64,000 nt of DNA from contig NZ_BMQK01000001.1 of NCBI RefSeq assembly GCF_014648075.1, positions 992,001-1,056,000 on the forward strand. The letters run 5' to 3'. Each line of letters opens with the position of its first letter. Within the stretch, counting starts at the first letter, position 1. Origin of the DNA: Streptomyces ruber (GTDB lineage Bacteria; Actinomycetota; Actinomycetes; Streptomycetales; Streptomycetaceae). A program made the translations under genes and the position numbers. The notes under the pieces are model-generated. The model did not search any database. It had not been told where the DNA came from and saw only the letters and a program-made list of their open reading frames with translations. Shown here piece by piece: positions 35,846 through 45,451 of this stretch.

Positions 35846-37777
35846 ATGGCCTACCAGCCCTCGCAGAAGACCAAGAGGACCGTGCTGGGCATCGGCGGTT
35901 TCGCCCTGCTCGCCGGACTCAACGCCCCGGCCGCGCTCGGCTTCGCGCAGGAGCGGTACCACGAGTGGAGGATCGCGCAGCCCGCCTACAGGGCGAAGTA
36001 CGGCTCCTGGGCGCACGTCGACATCCCCGAGAAGTACCGCACGAACGCCATCCACGCCGCCCTGCTGCACACCGGCAAGGTGCTGATCGTCGCGGGCTCC
36101 GGCAACGAGCAGCGGAAATTCGACGAGGGCTCCTTCGACACCGTTCTGTGGGACCCGCGGAAGAACACGTTCCGCAAGATTCCGACCCCCGAGGACTTCT
36201 TCTGCTCCGGGCACGCCCAGCTCCCCGACGGCCGCCTGCTCGTGGCGGGCGGCACGGCCCGGTACGAGCTGCTCGACGGCGAGGTGGAACGGGCCGGCGG
36301 CGCCATGCGGGTGAAGAACGAGAACCCCGCCAAGGCGATGACCCTGAAGAAGGGGACCCGCTTCCGCTCACCCTCGGGCACCGAGTACGTCAGCCGCTTC
36401 GACGTGACCGTGCCGAAGGCCGAGGCGTCCCCGCCCGTCCGGTCCGGGCGGACGAGGACCGTCGCAGGGGAGGCCCGCGTCTTCGTCGAGGCCGCCGAGA
36501 AGGGCCCGCGGTCGGTCACCGAAGGGCGGGCCCAGTACGGGATCGTCGGTCTGAAGGGGAAGGACGCGCGGAACACGTACGGCCTCGCCGAGAGGATCAC
36601 CCTGGACAAACAGGACTTCCAGGGCATCAGGGCCGCGTACGAGTTCGACCCGAGGACCGAGCGGTACGTGCCCGTCGACCCGATGGACAAGGCCCGCTGG
36701 TATCCCACCCTGGTCGGCCTGGCGGACGGACGTGTCCTCGCCGTCTCCGGGCTGGACGACATCGGGGTCGTCGACCCGGGCGACAACGAGATCTACGACC
36801 CGGGGACGAAGAAGTGGGAGCCCGGCCCCAAGCGGTACTTCCCGACCTACCCCGCCCTGTTCCTCACCAAGGGCGGCAAGCTGTTCTACCCGGCCTCCAA
36901 CGCGGGCTACGGCCCCGCGGACCAGGGCCGCGAACCGGGCCTGTGGGACCTGCGGACCAACACGTTCACCAGAACGCCGGGCCTGAAGGACCTCGACCAG
37001 ACCGAGACCTCGGCCTCCCTGCTGCTGCCGCCCGCCCAGGACCAGAAGGTGATGATCCTCGGCGGCGGGGGCGTCGGCGAGTCGAGGAAGTCGACCCCGC
37101 GCACGGCCGTCGTCGACCTGCGCAAGGACGATCCGGCGTTCACCGACGGTCCCGACCTGCCCCAGGGCACCCGCTACCTGAACAGCGTGATCATGCCGGA
37201 CGACACCGTGTTCACCAGCAACGGCTCCCGCGACTACCGCGGCCGCAGCGCCAGCAACATCCTCAAGGCCCAGTTCTACGACCCGGGGACCAACGCCTTC
37301 CGGGCGGCCGCCGCCCCGCGGGTCGGCCGCAACTACCACTCCGAGGCGCTGCTCCTGCCCGACGGCCGCGTCGTCACCTTCGGCTCCGACCCGCTCTTCG
37401 ACGACCGGCAGAACACCAAGCTCGGCCACTTCGAGCAGCGCATGGAGATCTACACCCCGCCCGCCCTGCACCGGGACGGGGCGCGACGGCCCGTCCTCGG
37501 TGACGGCCCCGAGGAGACGGACCGGAAGGGCCGCGCCACCTTCGCCGCCGAGCGTCCGCGGCAGGTGACGAGGGCCCGGCTGATGCGCCCGAGCGCGGTC
37601 ACGCACTCGACGGACGTGGAACAGCGCTCCATCGCCCTCGACTTCACCCGTACGAGCGACTCGATCACGGTCGAGGTCCCCCGCGACAGGACGCTGGTCC
37701 CGCCCGGCTGGTACATGCTCTTCGTGACGGACGCGCGGGGCACGCCGTCGGAGGCGAAGTGGATCCAGGTGAGGTGA
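35846..37777 (+). CDS. GlxA-like copper radical oxidase (galactose oxidase family)
   Basis: This 643-residue protein has a cytoplasmic start (KKTKR-like) and one N-terminal membrane anchor (about 12-34). A seven-bladed kelch beta-propeller and a C-terminal Ig-like DUF1929 domain follow. The mononuclear copper site is complete: Cys-120 (FFCSGHAQL) and Tyr-286 for the Tyr-Cys cofactor, Trp-285 beside it (ARWYPT), Tyr-497/His-498 (GRNYHSE) and His-587 (VTHSTD). In S. lividans, GlxA oxidises and helps deposit the CslA glycan at hyphal tips and needs copper delivered by Sco. ATG at 35846; translation is probably coupled to the glycosyltransferase. It could be GlxA itself or a paralogue. Confidence 0.92.
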   Translation: MAYQPSQKTKRTVLGIGGFALLAGLNAPAALGFAQERYHEWRIAQPAYRAKYGSWAHVDIPEKYRTNAIHAALLHTGKVLIVAGSGNEQRKFDEGSFDTVLWDPRKNTFRKIPTPEDFFCSGHAQLPDGRLLVAGGTARYELLDGEVERAGGAMRVKNENPAKAMTLKKGTRFRSPSGTEYVSRFDVTVPKAEASPPVRSGRTRTVAGEARVFVEAAEKGPRSVTEGRAQYGIVGLKGKDARNTYGLAERITLDKQDFQGIRAAYEFDPRTERYVPVDPMDKARWYPTLVGLADGRVLAVSGLDDIGVVDPGDNEIYDPGTKKWEPGPKRYFPTYPALFLTKGGKLFYPASNAGYGPADQGREPGLWDLRTNTFTRTPGLKDLDQTETSASLLLPPAQDQKVMILGGGGVGESRKSTPRTAVVDLRKDDPAFTDGPDLPQGTRYLNSVIMPDDTVFTSNGSRDYRGRSASNILKAQFYDPGTNAFRAAAAPRVGRNYHSEALLLPDGRVVTFGSDPLFDDRQNTKLGHFEQRMEIYTPPALHRDGARRPVLGDGPEETDRKGRATFAAERPRQVTRARLMRPSAVTHSTDVEQRSIALDFTRTSDSITVEVPRDRTLVPPGWYMLFVTDARGTPSEAKWIQVR

Positions 37778-37810
37778 GGTGAGCGGGCGGCCGGGCGGGC
37801 GCGCCGGGGG

Positions 37811-38830
37811 TTACGCGCGCGAGTTGCGGGCGAGTCCCAGCGCGTACTCCGGCCACCACTGCCCGGCCGCCGGGCCGCCGCGGCACGGGCCGTCCGACTC
37901 GCCGGGCCGCTTGATCCACAGGTAGGCGTCGAGCGCGGCCTCGCCCGTGTCGGTCGTCGGCGGGGTGCCGAGGGCGCGGCCGGGCGGGTTGCACCAGGTG
38001 TCGCCGCGGTCGCCGGCCGGTGGTCCGTTGCCGTTGCGGCTGCTGTCCACGACGAAGTGCTTCCCGCCGAGCTGCCCGGACAGGCTGAGGCCGTACCGCT
38101 TGGTGACGGTGTCCGTCTGGAAGTTGGAGACGTTGAGGGAGAAGCCGTCCGCGCCGGCGACGCCGGCCCGCCGCAGCGGCTCCACCAGCTTCCACGGCTC
38201 CTCGATCCAGTCCGGGTTGCCCGCGTCCAGGTACACCCTGGTGCGGGGCTGCCGCTTCAGCCGGGTGATCGCCTCGCTCAGCAGCAGCTCACGCTCCGCG
38301 TGGTACTCGGGCGGGGTGCAGCCGTCCACGATGTGGGCCACCGCGTCCGGCTCCAGGACGACGATCGCCTCGCTGTCGCCGATCGCGCCGGCGAACCTGC
38401 CGATCCAGTCGCGGTAGGCGGCCGCGTCGTGCGCGCCGCCCGCCGAGTGCTGGCCGCAGTCGCGGTGCGGGATGTTGTACGCGACGAAGACCGGCGTCCG
38501 GCCCTCCTCGGCCGCCGCCCGCGTGGCCGTGCCGATCACCGGCTCCGGGTGGTCGCCCGCGGGCCAGAGCGCGGCAGGCCGCTCGGCGATCCGGCGCAGC
38601 AGCTCGGCGTCCTCCGTCCGGCCCTGCTCCCGCCACTCGTGGATCTGCCGGACGGCCGGGCTCGCCGGGTCCACCCAGAACGGGGACCGGGTGTCCGGGC
38701 CCGTCCGCCGGACGGACCTCTCGGTGGCGCCCCCGGGTGCGGGCGCCTCGTCGGACCCGGACCCGGACGAACAGCCCGCCGCGAGTCCGAGCAGCGAGAG
38801 CGCCGCGAAGATACGGATCAGCCGGGTCAT
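37811..38830 (-). CDS. GH6 endoglucanase-like lipoprotein
   Basis: This 339-residue glycoside hydrolase family 6 protein has a lipobox LAAGC (Cys-20), so it is probably anchored to the outer face of the membrane. GH6 landmarks include PFWVDPASPAVRQI, the acid Asp in VVLEPDAVAHI, YLDAGNPDW, GFSLNVSNFQTD, DSSRNGNGP and WCNPPGRALG. It should cut beta-1,4-glucan internally. The ATG at 38830 follows GGGAGCAGC. It converges on the GlxA-like gene with 33 bases between stops. The GT2/oxidase/GH6 grouping parallels cslA-glxA-cslZ, where CslZ is thought to trim or release the glycan. Its promoter (38857-38893) carries direct repeats. Confidence 0.9.
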   Translation of the reverse strand: MTRLIRIFAALSLLGLAAGCSSGSGSDEAPAPGGATERSVRRTGPDTRSPFWVDPASPAVRQIHEWREQGRTEDAELLRRIAERPAALWPAGDHPEPVIGTATRAAAEEGRTPVFVAYNIPHRDCGQHSAGGAHDAAAYRDWIGRFAGAIGDSEAIVVLEPDAVAHIVDGCTPPEYHAERELLLSEAITRLKRQPRTRVYLDAGNPDWIEEPWKLVEPLRRAGVAGADGFSLNVSNFQTDTVTKRYGLSLSGQLGGKHFVVDSSRNGNGPPAGDRGDTWCNPPGRALGTPPTTDTGEAALDAYLWIKRPGESDGPCRGGPAAGQWWPEYALGLARNSRA

Positions 38831-38856
38831 GCTGCTCCCTCGGTTCCCTGAGCCTG

Positions 38857-38893
38857 GTGACGAACGCTGACGGAAGGTGACATAAGGTGACGT
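38857..38893 (-). promoter_or_regulatory. Direct repeats upstream of the GH6 gene
   Basis: A 10-bp tandem pair, AAGGTGACAT (38874-38883) and AAGGTGACGT (38884-38893), lies about 45 bases before the GH6 start. Further TGAC cores occur at about 38858 and 38868, and GTGACGAACG/CGTTCGGTCA give an outer imperfect inverted repeat. This looks like a regulator binding array between two divergent genes (GH6 and MarR). The factor is unknown. Confidence 0.5.
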
Positions 38894-39088
38894 TCGGTCA
38901 TCATCTTTTCACAGGAGGCTGTCGTGGAACGCGTGCGACACCGCGGGTGTACACGGGTTGACGTGCCCCTTCGCCCGGTTGACCGGCACGCGCGCGGTGG
39001 TTCCGGAGGTGGCCGATCGGCGACGGTCGGCCAGCCGAAAAGCGGGACACGGCTGACCGCCATATGACCGGCCGGTAGGGTCGATGAC

Positions 39089-39598
39089 GTGCCGAAGCCG
39101 CTCAGTCTCACCTTCGATCCCATCTCCCGCGCCGACGAACACTGGAAGCAGCGCTGGGGGAACGTCCCGTCCATGGCGGCGATCACCTCGATCATGCGCG
39201 CGCACCAGATCCTGCTCGCCGAGGTCGACGCGGTCGTCAAGCCGTACGGGCTGACCTTCGCGCGCTACGAGGCGCTGGTGCTGCTCACCTTCTCCAAGGC
39301 CGGCGAGCTGCCGATGTCCAAGCTCGGCGAGCGGCTCATGGTGCACCCGACCTCGGTGACGAACACCGTGGACCGCCTGGTGCGGTCCGGGCTCGTGGAC
39401 AAGCGGCCCAACCCCAACGACGGCCGCGGCACGCTCGCCTCCATCACGGACAAGGGGCGCGAGGTGTGCGAGGCGGCCACCCGGGACCTGATGGCGATGG
39501 ACTTCGGGCTCGGCGCCTACGACGCCGAGGAGTGCAGCGAGATCTTCGCCATGCTCCGGCCGCTGCGGGTGGCGGCGGGGGACTTCGTGGAGAGCTGA
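39089..39598 (+). CDS. MarR-family transcriptional regulator
   Basis: This 169-residue winged-helix regulator begins PKPLSLTFDPISRADEHWKQRWG. The helix-turn-helix is MSKLGERLMVHPTSVTNTVDRLVRSGLVD, the wing is PNPNDGRGTLASIT and helices follow for dimerisation. GTG at 39089. It is followed by a DUF3817 gene and icmA on the same strand (71 and 72 bases apart), so it may control acyl-CoA mutase expression (inference). This arrangement next to icmA is one I recall from Streptomyces genomes. Confidence 0.9.
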   Translation: MPKPLSLTFDPISRADEHWKQRWGNVPSMAAITSIMRAHQILLAEVDAVVKPYGLTFARYEALVLLTFSKAGELPMSKLGERLMVHPTSVTNTVDRLVRSGLVDKRPNPNDGRGTLASITDKGREVCEAATRDLMAMDFGLGAYDAEECSEIFAMLRPLRVAAGDFVES

Positions 39599-39668
39599 CG
39601 GTGCCCGTCGCGCGCACGGGGGCGGGGCGCGCGAAGATCGCGCGCGGCCGGTCGTTACGCTCGTACCC

Positions 39669-40001
39669 ATGAAACCCAGCGTGCTGACCCGCTACCGAGT
39701 CATGGCCTACGTGACCGCCGTCATGCTGCTCGTGCTGTGCACCTGCATGGTGTTCAAGTACGGGTTCGGCATGGGCGAGGACCTGACCTTCATGGTCTCC
39801 CAGGCTCACGGCTTCCTCTTCATCATCTACCTGGTCTTCGCCTTCGACCTGGGCTCCAAGGCCAAGTGGCCGTTCGGCAAGCTGCTGTGGGTGTTCCTGT
39901 CCGGGACCATTCCCCTCGCCGCCTTCTTCGTCGAGCGCAAGGTCGTCCGCGAGACGCTTCCGCTGGTCAGCGACGCACAGCCGGCTCCCGTCAAGGCGTA
40001 A
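39669..40001 (+). CDS. DUF3817 membrane protein, second copy
   Basis: This 110-residue protein has three membrane helices and is homologous to the 33034-33378 product. Shared blocks include SQAHGFLFIIYLVF (compare [13 protein letters not shown]), KWPFGKLLWVFLSGTIPLAAFF and the basic end VERKVVRE. Its function is unknown. The ATG at 39669 lies 70 bases after the MarR gene. The palindrome and promoter region of icmA follow its stop. The two DUF3817 genes bracket the glycosyltransferase/oxidase/GH6 locus. Confidence 0.87.
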   Translation: MKPSVLTRYRVMAYVTAVMLLVLCTCMVFKYGFGMGEDLTFMVSQAHGFLFIIYLVFAFDLGSKAKWPFGKLLWVFLSGTIPLAAFFVERKVVRETLPLVSDAQPAPVKA

Positions 40002-40043
40002 CCCCCACCGCCGCGAGTCCCTCGTGGCGGTCGCCCATCGACA

Positions 40044-40065
40044 TTTACTTGGACGTCCTAGTAAA
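40044..40065 (+). promoter_or_regulatory. 22-bp palindrome just upstream of icmA
   Basis: The half-sites TTTACTTGGAC and GTCCTAGTAAA (40044-40054 and 40055-40065) are complementary at 10 of 11 positions. The element ends eight bases before the icmA ATG, so it lies over the transcription start or ribosome-binding region. No ribosome site is visible between it and the ATG. TTGGAC may act as a -35, in which case the promoter would lie inside the palindrome and transcription would start at or near the ATG. It is a strong operator candidate, perhaps for the neighbouring MarR or the damaged TetR gene. Confidence 0.7.
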
Positions 40066-40073
40066 TTGGTGAT

Positions 40074-41749
<1,676 letters not shown>

Positions 41750-41774
<25 letters not shown>

Positions 41775-42392
41775 GCCGTTCCCGCGATCCCGGGCAGCAG
41801 GACCCGGGTCAGGGAGCGTACCCAGGCGGGGTCCACCGGCTCCGAGCCGGCCAGACAGCGGTGGACCACCGCTCCCGCCACCATGTCGAGGACCAGGTCG
41901 GAATCGCGCGCCGCCGTCCGGGGGTCCTTCCCGGGCGGCAGCCCGCCGCGGGCCCGGGCGCGGGCGCGGCCCTCCGCCACCAGGCGCTTCCGGGGGCCGA
42001 CGATCGAGGCGCGGATGCGCTCGCGCAGGGCGTCGTCACGGGCGGACTCGGCGACGACGCCCATGAGGCCGCACCGGGTCTCCGGACGGGCCAGGAGCGC
42101 CGCGAACTGCAGCACCACGCCCTCGACGTCGGCGGCCGGACTGCCCCGGTCCGGCATCCGGGAGTTCGCCGGAGAGCTCGCCCACCGCGTCCACGACCAG
42201 TTCGTGCTTGTTCGCCCAGCGGCGGTAGAGCGTCGTCTTGGCCACGCCCGCCCGGGTCGCCACGTCGCCCAACGTCAGCCGGGACCGGCCCAGTTCGACC
42301 AGCGCCGCGCGCGTCGCCGCCGGGAGCGCCCGGTCCGCGGCGGCGCTGCGCGGACGGCCCGTGGCGCGTGGGGCGGAGGACCGGCTCTGCAT
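41750..42392 (-). pseudogene. TetR-family regulator interrupted by a frameshift
   Basis: The N-terminal part (ATG at 42392) encodes a normal TetR DNA-binding domain: RLTLGDVATRAGVAKTTLYRRWANKHELVVDAVGELSGELP. The frame then changes at about 42157-42165, near CTCCCGGATGCC. The C-terminal ligand domain (AADVEGVVLQFAALL, then RASIVGPRKRLVAEG) continues in the next frame down to 41750. The whole span is 643 bases, one more than a multiple of three, as a single inserted base would give. If real, the gene makes only the DNA-binding half plus out-of-frame residues. A sequencing error is equally possible. It converges on icmA, so it may once have regulated acyl-CoA mutation. Confidence 0.75.
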
Positions 42393-42640
42393 CCGGAGAC
42401 CATACCCGCCGGTACGTTCAACCGAAGTTCGTGTGAAGCGGTGAGGGAGATCACGGGTGCGCTGTTCCCCGGGCCCATGAGGGGCAGTTACGCTACGACC
42501 CGTATCGAAAGCGCGAGCGAATGCGCGAGCGCGGGCGACGACCACGGGCGCCGGGTGGGGACCCGGCGCCGCTTCACGCGAACAGGCGGGGTGGGGACCA
42601 CGCTTTTCGCGGGCGCGCGGTAAGGGGGGAGACTGTACGC

Positions 42641-43615
42641 ATGCAGCCACGGAACATGTCCATGAGCGGAGTCGTCGACCTCGCCGCGGTGAAGGCGGCC
42701 CAGGAGGCCAAGGCGAAGGCGGAGCAGGCGCGAGCCGAAGCGGCCCGGCAGGGCGGCGGCGGGGCCGTCTCACCCGCCGACCTGGTGATCGACGTCGACG
42801 AGGCGGCCTTCGAGCAGGCCGTCCTGCAGCGCTCCACCGAGGTGCCCGTCGTCATCGACTTCTGGGCCGAGTGGTGTCAGCCCTGCAAGCAACTGAGCCC
42901 GGTCCTGGAGCGGCTCGCGGTCGAGTACAACGGGCGCTTCGTCCTCGCCAAGATCGATGTCGACGCCAACCAGATGCTGATGCAGCAGTTCGGGGTGCAG
43001 GGCATCCCCGCGGTGTTCGCCGTCGTCGCGGGGCAGGCGCTGCCCCTCTTCCAGGGCGCCGCCCCGGAGACGCAGATCCGCGGCACCCTCGACCAGCTGG
43101 TCCAGGTCGCCGAGCAGCGCTTCGGCCTCACCGGCCTGACGGTGGACCCGGACGCGCAGCCGGGCGAGGCGCCGGCGGCCCCGCAGGTCCCGGCCGGCCC
43201 GTACGACGCCCTGCTCGAGGCCGCCGTGCAGGCGCTGGACGCGGGCGACCTGGGCGGTGCGGTCCAGGCGTACAACAACGTGCTGAGCGAGGACCCGGGC
43301 AACACGGAGGCCAAGCTGGGGCTCGCCCAGGCCGAGTTGCTCCAGCGGGTGCGGGGCGCGGACCCGCAGGCGGTGCGCAAGGCGGCGGCGGAGAACCCCG
43401 CCGACGTCCAGGCGCAGATCGCGGCCGCCGACCTCGACCTCGTGGGCGGGCACGTGGAGGACGCCTTCGGGCGGCTGACCGACGCCGTGCGGCGCACCGC
43501 CGGGGACGACCGGGACACCGTGCGCAAGCGGCTCCTGGAGCTGTTCGAGGTGGTGGGTGCCGACGACCCGCGGGTGGCCGCGGCGCGGCGGGCGCTGGCG
43601 CGCGCCCTGTTCTGA
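42641..43615 (+). CDS. Thioredoxin-fold protein with a TPR-like C-terminus (CnoX/YbbN type)
   Basis: This 324-residue cytoplasmic protein has an N-terminal Ala/Lys/Glu-rich helix (about residues 11-36). A thioredoxin domain (about 45-155) has the active-site pair Cys-79/Cys-82 (WAEWCQPCKQ) and a cis-Pro in GIPAVFAV. The C-terminal tetratricopeptide-like domain (about 190-324) includes LLEAAVQALDAGDLGGAVQAYNNVL. This is the layout of CnoX/YbbN, a redox-linked holdase that passes clients to chaperones. Unlike E. coli YbbN, it keeps both cysteines. ATG at 42641 has GGGGGGAGA upstream at a long spacing; ATG at 42656 is an alternative. A terminator hairpin follows at 43626-43665. Confidence 0.88.
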   Translation: MQPRNMSMSGVVDLAAVKAAQEAKAKAEQARAEAARQGGGGAVSPADLVIDVDEAAFEQAVLQRSTEVPVVIDFWAEWCQPCKQLSPVLERLAVEYNGRFVLAKIDVDANQMLMQQFGVQGIPAVFAVVAGQALPLFQGAAPETQIRGTLDQLVQVAEQRFGLTGLTVDPDAQPGEAPAAPQVPAGPYDALLEAAVQALDAGDLGGAVQAYNNVLSEDPGNTEAKLGLAQAELLQRVRGADPQAVRKAAAENPADVQAQIAAADLDLVGGHVEDAFGRLTDAVRRTAGDDRDTVRKRLLELFEVVGADDPRVAAARRALARALF

Positions 43616-43625
43616 CGGGTGGTGA

Positions 43626-43665
43626 AGCGGCCGCGTTTTACCTAATCTTGGTAAACGCGGCCGCT
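43626..43665 (+). terminator. Terminator after the thioredoxin-fold gene
   Basis: The arms AGCGGCCGCGTTTTACC and GGTAAACGCGGCCGCT (43626-43642, 43650-43665) pair over 16 bp with one bulged T, around a loop TAATCTT. It starts 10 bases after the stop codon. Confidence 0.88.
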
Positions 43666-43666
43666 G

Positions 43667-43810
43667 TTACTGCGAGTAAGTCGAGCTCGCCGATCTGTCG
43701 GATTCCGTCCGGGGATCGGTCATTTCATCGAATCGCTTGCGGCGACATAGGGTCGCGGGGCGATATCGGAGGGTCACCTTCCGGTTATCTGTCCGTTACT
43801 GGAGAGTAAC
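43667..43810 (+). promoter_or_regulatory. Two TTACT...AGTAA palindromes upstream of the DUF6230 gene
   Basis: TTACT-3-AGTAA occurs at 43667-43679. GTTACT-4-AGTAAC, a perfect palindrome, occurs at 43795-43810. They share half-sites and lie 129 bases apart in the 573-base region before the DUF6230 gene, the second about 380 bases from its start. They may be binding sites of one dimeric repressor, or the first may belong to the preceding terminator region. Nothing coding was found in 43666-44188. Confidence 0.55.
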
Positions 43811-43949
43811 GAACCCCCTTGCGGGGTCGGCGAGAATGCACCACGATCAGCCACGCTCGGTCCGATATCCCGTACCCCGCCGGCCAGTCGGGTCAACGGG
43901 TTTTCCGGTTCCCCACCGGGCAGAGACGGCGGCAGTGGCGCCGGCTCTT

Positions 43950-43988
43950 CGGACAGGGGGGTCTCTGCCCCGTGGCAGAGCCTGTCCG
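43950..43988 (+). ncRNA. Structured leader element of the DUF6230 transcript
   Basis: An extended hairpin can be drawn: CGGACAGG (43950-43957) pairs with CCTGTCCG (43981-43988). Inside it, CTCTGCC (43963-43969) pairs with GGCAGAG (43974-43980) around a 4-nt loop, with a one-sided 5-nt internal bulge. It lies about 200 bases upstream of the start codon, so it would be in the 5' leader if transcription starts near the palindrome at 43795-43810. It could be a regulatory RNA fold or simply a terminator for upstream transcripts. It matches no riboswitch class I can recognise by eye. Confidence 0.4.
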
Positions 43989-44188
43989 GCAGGTTGTGCG
44001 TGATGTGCGTCAGGCGCGACCAGTGGTTGTCGCTCGGGGGTGATCGCCGGTGATTCGGGCGCGGTTCGCGCCGCCGAGTGCGGGCGCTCTTCTTCCCGGG
44101 GACGTAGCACTTCTCCCATCCCTGCCCGGCCGAGCCGCCGCGAAGGGGCGGTCGGGCCAGGAGATGTACGTCCGAGAAGGAGGAAAAC

Positions 44189-44824
44189 ATGGGTTCCACG
44201 CCTCGTGGCGGAACCAGATGGAAGCGGTTCGCTGTGGTCATGGTGCCCAGCGTCGCCGCGGCAGCGGCGGTGGGCATCGGGCTGGCGCAGGGCGCGCTCG
44301 CGGCGTCATTCACTGTGTCGGGTCAGGAGTTCAAGGTTGCGGCCGGGCATCTCGAGGGCCATGGCTTCTCGCAGTACGGCGGAGTGGTCGAGGGATACGA
44401 GACCGTCGAGGGCGGGAAGAAGGTCCCGCGCCCTGTCGCGATCTCGTCGTTCGACCGCGCCGAGATCAATGATCTCTGTCAGTCCCTCGCGACGGAGGTC
44501 CCGCTCCTCGGGACCGTCTACATGCGTATCGACGCGGGCAACACCCAGGGGGAGCCGGTCGAGGCGACCCAGCTCTACCTGGACATAGCCAAGCTCGAAG
44601 CCGACGCGACGTTCACGAACATGGACATCGGTGTGGCCGTCAAGGACAAGACCAGGGGCCCCGCGAGGGCTTCCGGCGTGAAGGACGGCCAGTTCTCCCA
44701 GCAGGCGGAACTGGCGGTGCTCGACAACGCCGAACAGACGGCGTGGGCCACCACCGCAGGCACGTTCACCCTGAGGGGACTGAACCTGCGACTCGGCACC
44801 GACCCCAAGATGGAATGCTTCTGA
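44189..44824 (+). CDS. DUF6230 family exported protein
   Basis: This 211-residue protein has an N-terminal export signal or anchor (RWKRFAVVMVPSVAAAAAVGIGLAQGALAA, about residues 10-39) and a beta-rich extracellular domain (FTVSGQEFKVAAGHLEGHGFSQYGG to TFTLRGLNLRLGTDPKMECF). Older annotations call such proteins cholesterol esterase, but no hydrolase motif (such as GxSxG) is present. Two cysteines (in NDLCQSLA and MECF) could form a disulphide. The ATG at 44189 has a strong GAAGGAGG site. It is followed by DUF6114 and acidic-repeat genes on the same strand, a set I recall as recurring in Streptomyces. Confidence 0.85.
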   Translation: MGSTPRGGTRWKRFAVVMVPSVAAAAAVGIGLAQGALAASFTVSGQEFKVAAGHLEGHGFSQYGGVVEGYETVEGGKKVPRPVAISSFDRAEINDLCQSLATEVPLLGTVYMRIDAGNTQGEPVEATQLYLDIAKLEADATFTNMDIGVAVKDKTRGPARASGVKDGQFSQQAELAVLDNAEQTAWATTAGTFTLRGLNLRLGTDPKMECF

Positions 44825-44944
44825 CGGTCCCCGTCGCGCCCCGGGCGGGGAGGTCCGCTCCCCGCCCCTCGCGCATCTCCCCCCTTCCCCCCTACGGCAT
44901 GACCCCGGCACGCACGTCCGCCGGACCCAGGGAGCTGTTTTTCC

Positions 44945-45451
44945 ATGAGTGCTGATACTCCGGTCCAGAGCGCGAGCGCCGGGATCCTCACCCGGATCCG
45001 TCTGCGCTTCCGCGACTGGCGGGGCAGCCGGCCGTTCTGGGCGGGGCTGTTCACCTTGCTCGCCGGGGTGCCGATCGCGTACTTCCCGTACGCCACCCTC
45101 AACCTGGGCCACATCTCGATAGCCCTGGCGACCACCGGTGGAGCCGGCTCCCTGATCATCGGCGTGCTGTTGGTGACGCTCGGCCTGACCATGTGGTTCC
45201 AGCAGGTCATCCGCGTCTTCGCCGGTGTCGCCGCGATCGTGCTGTCACTGGTCTCGCTGGTGGTGTCCAACTTCGGCGGCTTCGTGATGGGCTTCCTGCT
45301 CGCCATGATCGGCGGTGCCCTCTCCATCGCCTGGGCACCGGGCCGGGAGGAGCCGCCGGCGACGGCCGCGGACGCCGCGGACGGCGACGCCCACGAAGCG
45401 GCGGGTACCGCCCCGGCGAACGGCACCCCCGGGAGGCGGAATGACGACTGA
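44945..45451 (+). CDS. DUF6114 family membrane protein
   Basis: This 168-residue protein has four membrane helices. It begins with a basic cytoplasmic part containing the family segment FRDWRGSRPFWAGLFTLLAGVPIAYFPY. Helices over about residues 32-52, 58-82, 86-106 and 110-130 follow (VVSNFGGFVMGFLLAMIGGALSIAWAPG), with an Ala/Asp/Glu-rich tail. It has no known function. ATG at 44945 is preceded by AGGGAGCTG. Its 3' end overlaps the next gene by 11 bases. It probably forms a unit with the DUF6230 protein and the acidic-repeat protein. Confidence 0.87.
   Translation: MSADTPVQSASAGILTRIRLRFRDWRGSRPFWAGLFTLLAGVPIAYFPYATLNLGHISIALATTGGAGSLIIGVLLVTLGLTMWFQQVIRVFAGVAAIVLSLVSLVVSNFGGFVMGFLLAMIGGALSIAWAPGREEPPATAADAADGDAHEAAGTAPANGTPGRRNDD

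Noticed and set aside
44189-44824. Cholesterol esterase function for the DUF6230 protein
   Set aside because: No esterase motif or catalytic triad is visible; this appears to be an inherited label.
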